Part shown: positions 19,351 through 31,836 of the stretch, piece after piece | How the letters are laid out: each line of letters starts with the position of its first letter | How positions within the stretch are numbered: the first letter of the stretch is position 1 | NCBI GenBank assembly: GCA_028564705.1 | Contig: JAPXFQ010002670.1 | Location: forward strand, 1 to 64,000 | Direction: 5' to 3' | Source of the DNA: Apricaphanius iberus | Taxonomy: Eukaryota; Chordata; Actinopteri; Cyprinodontiformes; Aphaniidae | Length of the DNA: 64,000 bases | The notes under the pieces: generated by a model | Database searches by the model: none | Told to the model about the DNA's origin: nothing | What the model saw: the letters and a program-made list of their open reading frames with translations, nothing else | Translations under genes and position numbers: made by a program

Positions 19351-20554
19351 TTTTTTTTTATGCTAAAAACCTACTTTAGTAATGATCGACAACATAAGCT
19401 TTGAGACTGCATATTCTTTTAATGCCATAAACGATTATGAAAAATGGAGACAGCCTAAATAACCCATACTCATTACTGTTAAAACCTAAACTGGACAATT
19501 CTACACTTTTTATTTATATATCGTCATTTTTTGGTTCAACAAATGGTCTTTTAATGTTAAGGGATAGTAATATATTAGTAACTACTTGTCCCAAATTTTG
19601 AGGGTAATCAATACATTTAAAGCCAGCAATGTGGATTCCTGACTAAGCAGCGGTATTTGATAGGTTGGAAGTGGGAAAAGTTTTTGTACTGACATATTAA
19701 CCAATGAATTTTCACTACATTTGAATAATATCTGTTCATCAACTGAATTTGAGCAGTTGTGCTAAAACTTTAGATCAGATCCTCAATACAAAAGATTTTA
19801 ATGAGTTCAAAATGTATTTTCTAATGTGCTATACCTGTAGGCTTTCGTTTTATTGTAAAACGGCATTGCACTGATCCCAAACATAGATTTCGCAAGCTGA
19901 GCAAGGTCTAACAACCAAATGATTTGCCTGTTAACCTCCAGGCATGGGGAGGCAGATCATCTTAGAGCACATTTTCCAGATAAATCTGTTTTGTTGTTTT
20001 TTACCTGAACGAATTAACAGATAACCATCTCCTGTCTGTGAATTACTCCTTCTCTCAGTGTCTATCTCCATTAACTTGAGGGGGTGAATTTTGGGTCATG
20101 ACAGGAGGATGTTTAATCTGATTTTTAAAGATGATTGAACCATGATCGTGATCAGTATCAAGTCATCCGGTTGCAACCATCATACAAGCACTGTTTGTAG
20201 CACTGAGGTTACAAAATATGAAAATATACAATTTGTAACATGAAATTTAATACTAATGTTTCAGTAGTTTTCCATATTTTGCTAAATTGTATGAAATTAT
20301 TTTTTTTCTCTTAGAGAAAACACACCATTTAGTTGACTCATTTTATTAAAGTTGTGAGAAACAGGTCAGATAGAAGTGCTTATAAAATAAACATGTTTCA
20401 AATGGATTCTGCTTATGAAAAACTAACACTTATAAGACAATGTTTAATATATCAGGACATAATTAAATGATCTAGTTTTAACTAGACCTTCTATAGCTAG
20501 GAAACCTCCACCTGGGATATTCGCACATGTGCTTTAAATTTGCAGTGTTTATGC
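19351..20554. other. Unassigned AT-rich DNA
   Basis: No coding signature, RNA gene or repeat family recognised on either strand. Confidence 0.5.
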
Positions 20555-20790
20555 TCCAACCACAGAGGGGCTGCTACGCGATGTCAGCCATCTGTGAGCT
20601 CTGTGCGACGGGACAGAAGTCAAGGATAGAATCACTGCTTGGTGGGTGGATATGCACATCATGTCCGAACAACCTCAAAATGTTATCAGCTGTTTTTTGT
20701 CCCATTTCGGGCATTTCCTGAAAATGTTATCTCCATCCGTCCATAACTATTTGAAGCACACAACAGGTCGAACACTATTAGCTAATAAAC
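20555..20790 (+). repeat. Dispersed repeat, copy 1 (partner at 52150-52400)
   Basis: Shares long blocks in the same order with 52150-52400: the 'gtctgtgagctct' region, 'ggtggatatgca', 'aatgt.atcagctgt', 'cattt.gg.c.tttcctgaaaa' and 'tccgtccataact'. By eye about 75% identical. The text resembles a widespread teleost repeat that ends '...ccataactttttgagttat...aacagacagacaaa'. Family name not assigned. Confidence 0.65.
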
Positions 20791-20845
20791 AAATATTGAG
20801 CCAAAATGGAAAGGTTTGGTGGAATAATAAGAAAGTGTGTATTCT

Positions 20846-21089
20846 GGGGGCAATCGTGGCTTAAGAGTTGGGAGTTCGTCTTGTAATCTACTGGTGGTGG
20901 TCAGAGGGCCTGGTGGCGCTAGTGTCCGGCAACCCCGCCTCTGTCAGTGCACCTCAGGGCAGCTGTGGCTACAACGTAGCTTGCCATCAGCAGTGTGTGA
21001 ACGTGTGCATGAATGGGTGGATGACTGATGTAGTGTAAAGTCCTCTGGGGAATAAATCAAGCGCTATACAAATACAGGCCATGTACCAT
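20846..21089 (+). repeat. tRNA-derived teleost SINE with internal deletion
   Basis: Begins GGGGCAATCGTGGCTTAAGAGTTGGGAGTTCGTCTTGTAATC, quoted here in parts: an A-box-like head (TGGCTTAAGAG) and a GGGAGTTCG block. It ends with 'aagcgctatacaaatacaggccatgtaccat', the usual tail of this family. The B-box part and following tens of bases expected after 'cttgtaatc' are missing; the sequence jumps straight to 'tactggtggtggtcagagggcc'. A tail of the same family lies inverted at 48051-48139. Confidence 0.75.
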
Positions 21090-22520
21090 ATATATAAAAT
21101 GAAATTAGCAGTCAGATGCTGTTGATAAAATATATTGAATAACTAATAATTACCAGTATTGGCACTTCTATAAAAATAGGAGTTTAGGCGGTTTGTTGGT
21201 TTCTCATTGTGTTTACACGATGCCACAATCGATAGAGAATAATCGTTTTTTGTCTATCAGTTAAAAGCTAGTGGAACAAGTATAAGATAGCCAGCATTTT
21301 TATGAGAAGTGAATGTTTCAGTGGAATGTGTTGCATTGAAAAAGTAGGATAAAAAAACAAAGCTTCTCATATTTCGAAAGAGAAAAAAAAAAAATTTAAT
21401 TGTTCAAAAAAAGCGTTTGTTTGAACCTAATGAGGCTAGAAGATGTTAGCTACATTTGCTCGGCCAGCGGGTATAAAGAACTCACAAATGGATTGATTAA
21501 TAAATAAATTATTCTACTTTAACTCCAAAAGTTTGAAAAACCTGATGAAAATTGATTTTCATTATAAGTTAGCATGATTGTTTATCCGTGAGCTGTCCCA
21601 GCAGAAGTATGTTTGAAATTCTAGGTCACCTGCACTTTTCTCATGTGTCGGATCTCAACATCCTCGTTGTAATGAAACTCGGCTTGATGCAGGAGGAACA
21701 AGTGGTGAGAGAGAAAACGATGATACGAACAGGGAGGAGATGACGACCACATTCTGCCTCACGCCCCCACCTCCTCCTCAGAGGACTGACTTTTTGGAAA
21801 CTCTAAGCTGCTCCCCCCAAAGGCCCTGGGACCTCTGGTGCTGAAGGATGTCCAGGTGGTTGACCGTGAGAGAGGAAGGGCTCGTTAGCAGATGGACGAG
21901 GGACCCTGACCCTGACAGGGTTAGGGTGAGATGCGGCACAGCTGAAGGAGGCAGCAGGGGCTGTCATCAACACCATCAGCCCAAAGTGGACCTCCATCCC
22001 CATGCTAATTACACAGAAGATATACAGGGAAAACCACTGAAAAATGGGGACAAAGCTTGCTGAGGCCATTTTTCTTTCAGATTTTACCATTTTGTCAAAT
22101 ACATTTTATGTGCAGATAGGGAGAAAAGTAATTTATTCTCTCTGTTTTAATGTACGGTATGAAAGTTTGAACATAAAAGGTTTTGGAGAATGAAATCTGC
22201 TGATATCCAAACAGATGAAGCAGGAAGCTCCCCACACTTTCTTCTGAGTTTTTTAAAGGTTACAGAGTTTTGACCGAAAGTATAAGCTTGTTTGACAGCA
22301 ACACTTCCAAATAGTAAAATGATACCACAAACATGGAGCGTGCAACAAAAAGCCTTTAAATCCCTCCACTGGGACCATTTCCTTCTGCAAGCTAAAAGCA
22401 CCAATAACACACATGTAATCCACTTCCTGCATCCCATGTTGAGGTCATGGTGTGAAGAAGGCAGGGGAAGATGAAAGAAAGTTGTCGGCATAAAAATCAT
22501 TCAGGCATAGATAGGATGAA
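21090..22520. other. Unassigned DNA
   Basis: AT-rich to 21600, then mixed composition. A short CCCTGACCCTGACAGGGTTAGGG segment at 21903-21926 is telomere-like only superficially. No gene recognised. Confidence 0.45.
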
Positions 22521-22649
22521 AGTCAAGGGATAGTTCGCATTTTTAGACATGAAGTTGTATCCCATCCTTACCAGCATAGTGCATATGCATTGACCCAACT
22601 CTGTGATCACCCCCTGGTCAGACCCATTGCATTTCCAACGTTTTCAAGA

Positions 22650-23790
22650 AGGTAGTCCCAGCTAGTTTCTGGGGCCATCAAACGTGCCGGTTGGCTTCAG
22701 AAAATCATATACGTTTGAAGGCGTGATTCATTTGCATCACAAAAAACAGAAAAACAGCAAAATTCACAACTCAATATTACCCTGCACTATTTTCTTTCCA
22801 TTCTAATCAATCCGCGCTGGGGCCATTGTCAACTGTTTCGCTCCTCGCATCAGCTCTATCATAGAGCTTACACACTCAAATGAAATACAGCTAAAGCGGG
22901 AGCAAGTGAATATATAAAACAATGGTGCCTACTAGCAAATTCCTGGGTTATTACAACAGGAATATACTGGGACCACCTTTAACGTTCCATTGTTTTCCCA
23001 TCAGAGTCTTTACTATTAGGCAACTTTGGCTTATTTGAAATCGGCTGCTCTGTGGGAGCGAAAACGTCTGTAAACAAGGACTTTTGTGTGTGTAGGGCAC
23101 ACTTCAGTGAGGACGATTACATCCCAAAACAAAACCGGAAAGAGGAAAACACTTCATTTTGAACAGTGAAATAATTTGATGCTTCCTACTACCATATTAT
23201 CTTCAAGCTTACGTGTTTACACTGAGAACATGCTAACCGGGGTAATGATATCATGACGTTAACTATCGACAATCAGCTAATGATGTGTTCAGCAAATTTG
23301 TAAATGTCATCACGTGAAATTATATGACAACAGTATATAGGAATATAGGTACAGTCTGCTAAGAAAACAATTTGAAACACAAAAATTGTCTTACAATCAA
23401 AAATATTTTAACTCATGCTTACAAAGGTATGCACTTCTGCACCTCACCTTCTCTGCAGCTTGGAGCATTTCTCTGTCCTCTTGCTCTCTCTCTGTCTGCC
23501 TGTTCTTGTTCTGTCTGCTGAAGTTTTGCATCTATATACTCCAGTCCATAAAGCTATCCCTTTAGCGTTTCATCATCAAATGTTTGGTAGTCAGACATAG
23601 CCTAGTTGTGCATTCAACAATGAAACCGCTGTTGACACTAGCCTAAGCGCGGATTAATTGGAATGGAAAGAAAATAGTGCAGATAAATACTGAGGTGTAA
23701 ATTTTAGCCGGCGTTTTTTGTGAAACCGTTTCGGTGCAACTCCAGAAAGTAACATCTAAATTCCTCTTTATCTCTGTTGTTGGAGTTTAC
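22650..23790 (+). mobile_element. DNA-transposon relic with inverted repeats and THAP-like remnant
   Basis: Inverted repeat core 22785-22818 pairs with 23646-23679 at 32 of 34 positions, and weaker pairing continues outward for over 100 bp on both sides and inward for about 25 bp. Between them, translation around 22920-23165 with one frame change gives FHCFP, then W, then CRAHFSEDDYIP, spaced like the C2CH THAP DNA-binding domain used by P-element-type transposases. It has stops and no transposase body. THAP assignment is inference from these motifs. Confidence 0.5.
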
Positions 23791-24544
23791 AGCCAATCTG
23801 TGTCGAGGCAAAATAAAGTAAATAGTGCCCCTGGATTGGTTGCTTTGCAAACATTAGCCAACACTGTAGCCAGCAATGCATGTAGTTATTTCAACTTCTC
23901 ATGAAGAATTTTATTTTTGAATATTTTATATATACTGTATTGAAAAATCAGTGAATACTGAGCCGTGAAGGGTTATTGTATTATCAAAAAGGGAACGCCA
24001 TTGTAGTTATTTCTGGATCTTATGCTGATACTTCCACCCAGATTAAACAGCATGCCAAACTCATTCTTCACAAGTCAGGATGACAAGCGCCTTGCCCCTT
24101 TATTTTCTTGTTCTGTTTGTTGACACGTGAAAAAGTGAGCACAACTGTAATGCCAAAGATTAATGGAACCAAATTAAATACATCATGGGCTCAAATTAAT
24201 CTTAGTAAAAAATCCAATACATTTTCACAATTTAAATAGCAAATGCTAAACACTAGCAGGCCAGGCAGAAACTAAATAACATCTTAAATAAAAAACACCA
24301 AAAAATTCCTCATTAAATACACTCTTTACCAGTGGTAGAAAGTAAATAATACCATTGATGATATTGCTGCCAAAAGACTAAAAACACAAACTCGAAGAAA
24401 TAACTTCAGTATTTCATTATTCATACTGACAGGTTACACTGGTATTTTACAGTTAATTGCTTAAAATATGCATATTTTTAATAAATCCCATTAAGTAAAA
24501 TATTGTATAAAGTCTCTAGCGATATAAATGGATTCTGTGAAAAA
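23791..24544. other. Unassigned AT-rich DNA
   Basis: No coding, RNA or repeat signal recognised. Confidence 0.45.
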
Positions 24545-25476
24545 TATGAAGTGAGATCGATGACATAATCTGAAACTGAAAAAACAAGTTTTGAAACCTT
24601 GAAAATCAGTATTTGAACATTTAAAACCTGAAATAAAGTTTTGAAAGTCTGAAAATAAAATTTGAATCTCTGCAATTATAATTTTGTAAATAGCATTTAT
24701 GTTTTCATTAATTCAACATGCAAAGTACAGAGTTTCAGCCTCACGTTTTCAGGGATTCAAACTGCTTGTTTCACCTTTGCCGTTTTTCAAGTAAGCTTTT
24801 TCACAGTTTCAAATATGGCATTGTTTTCCCACCACGCTATATTTGCAAAAAACCTTTGAAAGCTTGTAATATGAGATCTGAAAAAATATTCAACTTTCCA
24901 ACATCTGCCTTTCGTAGATTCGTCTGGTTGCGATGACGTGATTTTTGGCAGCGTTCTCTCGGTGCTTTACGATTCGAAACTCTGAAACTCACACTCGCTG
25001 AAAAAAAAAAAAAACCCTCATCGCTCCGGGGAGGGACACGTGCCCAATCGTGTAGTCCAATCACATGTAAGAACAAGTAGGACTGACAGTGTGATGTGTG
25101 AATCTACGAAAGGCAGATGTTGGAAAGTTGAATATTTTTTCAGATCTCATATTACAAGCTTTCAAAGGTTTTTTGCAAATATAGCGTGGTGGGAAAACAA
25201 TGCCATATTTGAAACTGTGAAAAAGCTTACTTGAAAAACGGCAAAGGTGAAACAAGCAGTTTGAATCCCTGAAAACGTGAGGCTGAAACTCTGTACTTTG
25301 CATGTTGAATTAATGAAAACATAAATGCTATTTACAAAATTATAATTGCAGAGATTCAAATTTTATTTTCAGACTTTCAAAACTTTATTTCAGGTTTTAA
25401 ATGTTCAAATACTGATTTTCAAGGTTTCAAAACTTGTTTTTTCAGTTTCAGATTATGTCATCGATCTCACTTCATA
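24545..25476. mobile_element. Fold-back element: 377-bp near-perfect inverted arms, 178-bp loop
   Basis: Position x in 24545-24921 pairs with 50021-x in 25100-25476. The sum is constant at both ends and the middle, so there are no net indels; by eye I see no clear mismatch. Arms are rich in spaced TGAAA/TTGAAA words. The loop (24922-25099) is GC-richer and includes an A14 run. GAAAAA flanks both ends (24539-24544 and 25477-25482) as a possible 6-bp target duplication. Identical 65-aa ORFs on opposite strands are by-products of the palindrome. It looks like a non-autonomous MITE/fold-back transposon of unknown superfamily. Confidence 0.85.
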
Positions 25477-25482
25477 GAAAAA

Positions 25483-27250
25483 CAGCCGTATGCCGATAAG
25501 CCCTGAGTTGTTTTCTCAAACTGGAAAGAGAAAGGCAAAACTGACCTAATCTAAACAATATCTTGTCAAGATTGTGTTGGATATTTTAAAGATATAATCT
25601 TTTCTGACAAATTGTCTGCCAGGCTGGTTGGCATGAGAATAGGATTCATTTATTGAACTCACATCTTGCGTCACCAGAAGACGAAACAAACAAGATATTG
25701 AACATCATTGGATATGGCTCCTAATGCCTGGGTTATGTTTCATTATTATCAACCACCTGTTCAACAAAACCTAACGGGATCCTTCGACGTAAAGAAGTAC
25801 AGACAGAAAGCAGACAACACAACTCAGGATTTACACAGAACCAACCTGTACTTTATGTTGCCTCTAATTACACCAATCTGAGTTCCTCTGTAGGCTCCAC
25901 TGCTTCCAAATTGTAGCGTTAACGAGGACAGGGACTCTGGTAAAGGGTCCATTGTGCTGGGTAAATCCTTGGCTTAGATTGAGATGGAGACTAGACCGGC
26001 TTCAATTAGTTTGCCTCCTTTGCTGCTTCATATCTTGCCAGGAGAGGGATTGCCCTGTAAAAGGTGCCTCCCCAGGGTTCGTTTGTTGAAATGAGGGCAG
26101 TTGTTCTTCTACAGAAGGTCTTCTGAAATGGAGGAAGGCGTACTCTAACCTCTAACATGACACATGAGGAAATTGGACAAGAGAGAGTTACAAAAGCCCA
26201 ATGGTTGGGTGAGTGACGGAATCTAATGATGACAGTGAAGTTGGGTATTCATCCAGCTACTTAATTGTAAAACTCTTGAAATAAAGGTCAAGAATCTGAA
26301 AACCTGTCTGCCCTCAGCACTTTGGCATGTGCTGCTTGAAAAGACTACAGAGCATAATGAGCTCAGATGAATCGGATTAGCCACATAGAGACAATTCTGT
26401 GTCATAAAGGTTTTCGGTCAAAAATCAACTCTTAAGGGATTTTTTTCAGAACAGAGTGGTACATGTTTGATCATAAGATTGTGGAAATTCAACTCAAATG
26501 GGAAAAAAAAAATCATGTCCATAACTTATCTGTAAATTAGGTAAATACATAGCAGACAACTAGTAGAAAAGCACAGGGGAAACATAAAATCATGCCAATT
26601 TTACTGGTCGACTTGCTATTTCCAAATGTTTGCATTGACCTTGGAATCCAAGGTTGTTTTCCATTTTAAATCAGATTTTCTCTCCTCTGTGGGTGTTGTC
26701 TTTGTGAGGTGGCATGTTCACACTTCAGTGAACAGCCTCAATAGCCTCTCGCCCAAAGTCGGCCATTTTCCCAGCCCTTTGCCCTGTGTGAATGGATACC
26801 CTCGCTCCTCATTTACGCCCACCATGAAAGAAAAGGCCTTTAATAATTCCCTCCTTTTGCTCTGATCTGCAGAGCTCACAGGGATTCTACAGAACCGGGA
26901 GGTTCCTGCCTTTGTGTCTGCCTTGACCGTCTTGATACCGATGGCATTTTCTCGTGGGGTCCATCACCCTGGGGCTTTTTAATGTGCTCTCTATTGACTC
27001 AGTGTTAATTGGGTTGGGATAAAGATGCATCCAGATTTCAACCTCGGGTTCAACCATCTTAAAGCTCCATTGTGTTTTTACACATTTACCAAGCGATGCA
27101 CGGCTGTATGAGGGGAGGAGAGGGACGGGTGAACCCGGGAGAAGAGGCACTGAGGCAAACATTTTTGTTTGGGAAAAGTATATTAAAGTTTCAGCATTTT
27201 TCTATCAACACTTCCTCGCTTTCATTATAAATGAAACTGCTGGAACACTA
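25483..27250. other. Unassigned DNA
   Basis: No repeat family, RNA gene or coding exon recognised. ORFs are short and lack recognisable motifs. Confidence 0.5.
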
Positions 27251-27252
27251 TT

Positions 27253-27525
27253 TACACTGCCTTGTGAAGGTATTTATACCCCTTGATCTTTTTTTCATGT
27301 TTTTTTTTCACATTCCAACTAAAACCTGCAGTGTATTTAATGTGACAGACCAACACAACATAGTGTATACTTTTGGAGGAGAGAACTATAAATGGTTTTA
27401 ATTTTTTCACAAATAAAATCTGAAAATTGTGCAACTCATTTGTGTTAAACCACAGTGGAGTAAATGCTTTGTGCAACCAATTTTTCATTCCAATTACGGT
27501 TGCAAATATTTGAGGGTAGTAAAGG
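27253..27525 (+). mobile_element. Tc1/mariner-like remnant (one end)
   Basis: Begins ACACTGCCTTGTGAAGGTATTTATACCCCTTGATC, quoted here as the terminal word 'ctgccttgtgaaggtattta'. This matches the usual 'cagtgccttgcaaaagtattcataccccttgaa' start of teleost Tc1-like elements. It continues with 'gtgacagaccaacacaaca' and 'acaaataaaatctgaaaa' blocks of the same family, then fades near 27525. No transposase ORF remains. Confidence 0.65.
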
Positions 27526-28374
27526 TAAAGGTTGACAGTATATGAACGCTCCCATATACTGACCGCTCCCAGTATATGACTGCTCTCCCATCCATTCTAT
27601 CCATTCTAAACACCTGGTGTATCCTGCTCAGGATACCAGACAGTTTCAGAGGTGAGGTGACACACAGGACAGTCAACCAGTCCATCATTGGTATGAAGGT
27701 TGTTGGTAGTAGATCACTGTTAGCCAGACGTACTGTAATAGGCATTCATGCTTTATTAGTCACAAAATTCTAAATGATATAACTTTCCTCCTGAACTAGG
27801 AATGTTCAATTTAGGGGAACGGTTCAGAATCGCCAAACTTTACACTTAAAAGAAACACTTTTTTAAATTCCATCTACCATTGATATGTGACATTATTGAA
27901 TCTTGATTTTGGGCTTTTTATCTGATCTTTGCAAAAACTGGTGGGTCCATGTTATGGAATCCCCTAGTTGCCTTTCACATGGAAGCTGTGTTGGGTCCAG
28001 TGAGAGTGTCAGCAGATTTGTGTCTCCTCACCTTTTTCCTGCAGGGTGTGACATGCAGGTGCTGCACCAGCTGCAGCTCATCAGGTACAATAAAGCGGTA
28101 GATTAAAAGTGGAACAGTCACCTGAAGCAGATGCCAGATGGTTACACTTTACCAAGAGGTAATTGGGCTACCCTTAGCGCTCTCTTTTAGAACAGTTACC
28201 TTGTCTGTGTTTTCTCCTTTTAGTTCCTCCAATGTTTCAAGTTCAAGGTCCTTCTGAGTGGTCTCCACAATCAGAAGGGCCTGTAACTCAGCTTCTTAAA
28301 AAGACCAGAGGGCAGGAACACATTACAACAGATTTAAAGTCGCTGCAATGGCTCTGTGTGTTTTATGATATACA
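27526..28374. other. Unassigned DNA
   Basis: May include more decayed transposon sequence to about 27770, which I could not assign. No gene recognised. Confidence 0.4.
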
Positions 28375-29145
28375 TATACTCCCTGGTCAAATCTGCCTTT
28401 TTTGCAACATTTCTATATACACATATACACAATGTTATATATCCCTGGTAAACAAAGATTATTGAGATTACAATGATTTAGGCCAACTAAGGATAAGTTC
28501 CTTAGCATTGAAACAGTAAACATTTTTGTTAGACCCCTCAGAAAACAAATAATGGGCAACTCACTTGTCAAACCCTCATATGATTGAAAGAACAGAGCTA
28601 TTTCAAATAAAAACTGTCTTTTGAAAGCCACAACCATCCAACATACTACAACAAAGTAGCAAGTCCACAACAAGTCTTACGCCCACAATCCAAAATAATC
28701 TGCCACTGTAAACTTTTGTGATCTCCTTCCTTGCAGATATTTCTCATAACGATTTCACCATAACTACTGTTAAAATGCTTATATTAGCCTAAAAATAACA
28801 CAGTGCCCTTCTTCTTTTATTTGTGATGTTTATTGGAGGTTGGCAAACAACCAGTAAGTGCATTAATGCCACCGACTGGTATGGTGTGTGGACCATAATG
28901 TCAATCATGGTGGCACTTGCCTCTCTAAGACTGGTGATGTATTACCATTGTCCCTGTTTGTCCCTGTTTGTGCTCAAAATTATTCAGCCAAGCTCTAATG
29001 TCCATTTGGAATACAACCATATCAAAGTGCAATACACTGTATGGTTGCAACTTCATTCAAGCAGATGTTTTAATCTGTCTTGGCCGGGCCAGATACCTGA
29101 ACAGGCTGCCCATTGGTGCCAAGTCTGTGTAAAAGTTTAGCACAT
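28375..29145 (+). repeat. Four-copy dispersed repeat, copy A
   Basis: Aligns in order with 37540-38630, with the reverse complement of 58812-59468, and with 61830-62411 plus 63368-63545. Shared blocks include 'ggtcaaatctgcctt', 'tacgcccacaatccaaaataatctgc', 'ttagcctaaaaataacacag', 'gccaccgactggtatgg', 'ctctctaagactggtgatgtatta' and 'tctaatgtccattt'. No protein is conserved between copies. It keeps the uninterrupted sequence at both sites where copies B and D carry insertions. Confidence 0.8.
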
Positions 29146-31836
29146 TTAAGTAGCACGTTATGTTGTATGCAGGTAAAATGCGGTGTTGAAATATTAGTAG
29201 ATATATTGTTTGTTGTACCAAAATGTATGTTGCAGTATTTATGCGATTCAGGTGAGCCAGTGGCTGTTGTCCGAGAGATCCAACCTTACCTTACAACTTC
29301 ATTCAAACTCATGTATACACCAAAGGGTAATTGTAAACGTATTAGGGCATTACTTTGTTTTTCGGATATGTCATAAATAAATAAGCTAAACTGAGCAGTA
29401 TCTTGCTGTATACATAACGTGTTTTATGTTTCATCTGCCTGAGGCAGTCTTTGTCTCACCATTACAGGGATTGGCAGTGTGGGGTTTCAGGGTTATAAGT
29501 GTAACAAATAGAGTATCCTGTTAAGAGCACCAGGGTGTTTAAGTGTGTAATCATTTGTTGCCTCTCGTCCCTGTGGACCCAGCAGCCAGATGGGGGGAAG
29601 TCAGCACTGGAACACTCATGAAATCCAAGCAATTTGAGAGTGCACCCCTAGGAATCTCATTAAAGCAGCTCCACACGTCAATGATACAGCCCCACTCTGC
29701 TGTTTTTCTTACTGAGGAGGAGCTGTCCATGACGGATTAACTGGATAATGGTATTGGTTACACATCAGCACTGCAGCAGGAAGACCACAGTGGATATACA
29801 AGGATGGCCTCTCTCTTCCCTCTGTCTCTTGCTCCTTTACTAAGTAATTATTCCTTAAGCCCACCTACCCAGGCAAACAAAAATAAAATTGATTCTCCAT
29901 TATGTGAAGCATCGCTCCTGCTGTGGAGGCCGTGTCAGGGTGACCAGGCAGGGGCAAACATGTCTAACCTGATGAGTCCTCGGCTGGTGTGCCGCTGCAA
30001 ACACGGATTGCACGGTGCAGCCCTCTGAAGAAAACACTGATCTAACACCATTTTTCCACAGATGAGTTGTTCAGGCTCAGTGAGAGACTGAAAGCGGAAT
30101 TTTCCCAATGATACACTGCTGCTTTTATTGAAAAAGACTTCCTGCTCTTGCAGGTGTATCCCTAACTGTATCTTCCTCAGTCTTAGACTTTGGTTCAGAC
30201 TAAATATACAGGTATATCAAAGGGCGATGATGCTGGCTGATTTTACAATTTTTTTGTAGATGCAGATGCATGTTTATACTAAGTGTTTCAGAAAGTGCCT
30301 TATTGTCATTCATAAAGGGGCAGATGCTGAGACTTCTTTTATTTTGTTGCTCAGAATTGGTTTGCAGTGTGTGGTACACAAGTGCACAACAAACACACCT
30401 TAAAGGACTGACCTTTACTCACCAAGAAAGTCACATTTTTCACTTGAAGCAAATGTGGGCTCTGCTGCGTCGATATTTGTTCTCTTCTCAGGCCCCTCAG
30501 TCCCTGTACACAATGAAACATAAAAGCCTCTAGACTGTTTGTGTGCAGGAAGACTGTTTGATTTCTATCTGTAAAATCTGACAATCATGAGAATGTCCAC
30601 ATCAAAACATGGAAAAGAAAAACCTATTGTTATAATAGTGTATTATTTAAGTTGTGTAATTATAGCTTTAAACAGCCTCAAAACATTATGAAGACATTTT
30701 ATTCAAAAAGTGAGAGAAATTATATTTTTAAGGTTAGTTTCTGACATTTGATCTCAAAGCAGTTGCAAGGTTTGGTAAATGTCATGGTGCATTCAAATTT
30801 CGGAAATATATTTTTGGGTTTGTTTTACGTACATTATTTTACGTACATAATTTCATCAATACTTGCTTGCTTGCTATTTTGTAATCATTACATTTTGTTA
30901 CGGACTAGGTTTACAATATTATACAGTACATTACCTCGTTGTTCATAATCTTCCTGTTTAGACATATTAACCCATATTAGCCTCTTCTCAGCCCCACCCC
31001 TCCCCAGTTTCCACCAATCAGTCAGTCCAAATTAAATGTATCTTATTCAGAAAGCTTCCTCTTAAGGATAGTTGTTAAGTCAGTCCTGCATGTAATGGTT
31101 TCGGGGTTGTTTTATTGATCTTTGCTGTTGATCGTACCTTGTAGGCAATGTCCAAATGCAACATGGGTCAGTGCACAAATGATATGCTATGAGGTGGCTT
31201 CCGTCTTTGGTATAATTTTCTTTATTGCTGTCAGTCCTGCAAGCCAGATTTTACGGTCTTTTTCGGTCTGAATCAGCTGTGACTCATCATTTAATAACTG
31301 ATCCAAAGGGAAATGAACCCCAGCTATCTTAACAATACAGTGAATTACTCGATGCAAAGATCTTGAATCCCTAGACATTTCCAAACACGGATAAATGAGC
31401 CCAGTGTCCCAGGGGAAAAGAACGGACAGTAAAGGTCTGGTGCAGCGTCCATTTTGTGTCTGATAATTGGTCTCAGGTACGTTCTATGACAAAATTTCAT
31501 ATGAATATATAAATGATTAAGAGAATCTAAATATTTAATTTAAAAATTAAATATTTAATTTACAAATTAAATATTTAATTTGTTACATAACTATTACATT
31601 TTAAAGTGTGGCATTTATAAATGAATATAAAACATGGTTACATCTGACTTTGAAAAATTAACCTCCATTTTTTCCTCCTATGGACAGGCTGAATAACCCA
31701 AATTATTGCTGTTAAGGTCTAATAAAGCGGCTTGTTGGAGCATACAATATATAAGAAAATGTGCCATGTTTACAGGTTAAGTTGACAAAACAATTACATA
31801 TTGGCTCTTAATGTGTTCAATTAAGTAAGAATAAGT
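29146..31836. other. Unassigned DNA
   Basis: No coding exon or RNA gene recognised. A short direct repeat of 'attaaatatttaattta' occurs at about 31532-31582. Confidence 0.5.

Noticed and set aside
21901..21930. Telomere-like CCCTGA/TTAGGG words
   Set aside because: Only a few imperfect units; not an interstitial telomere array.
24662..25359. Two identical 65-aa ORFs on opposite strands
   Set aside because: They are the same sequence in the two arms of the palindrome, not two genes; no domain recognised.
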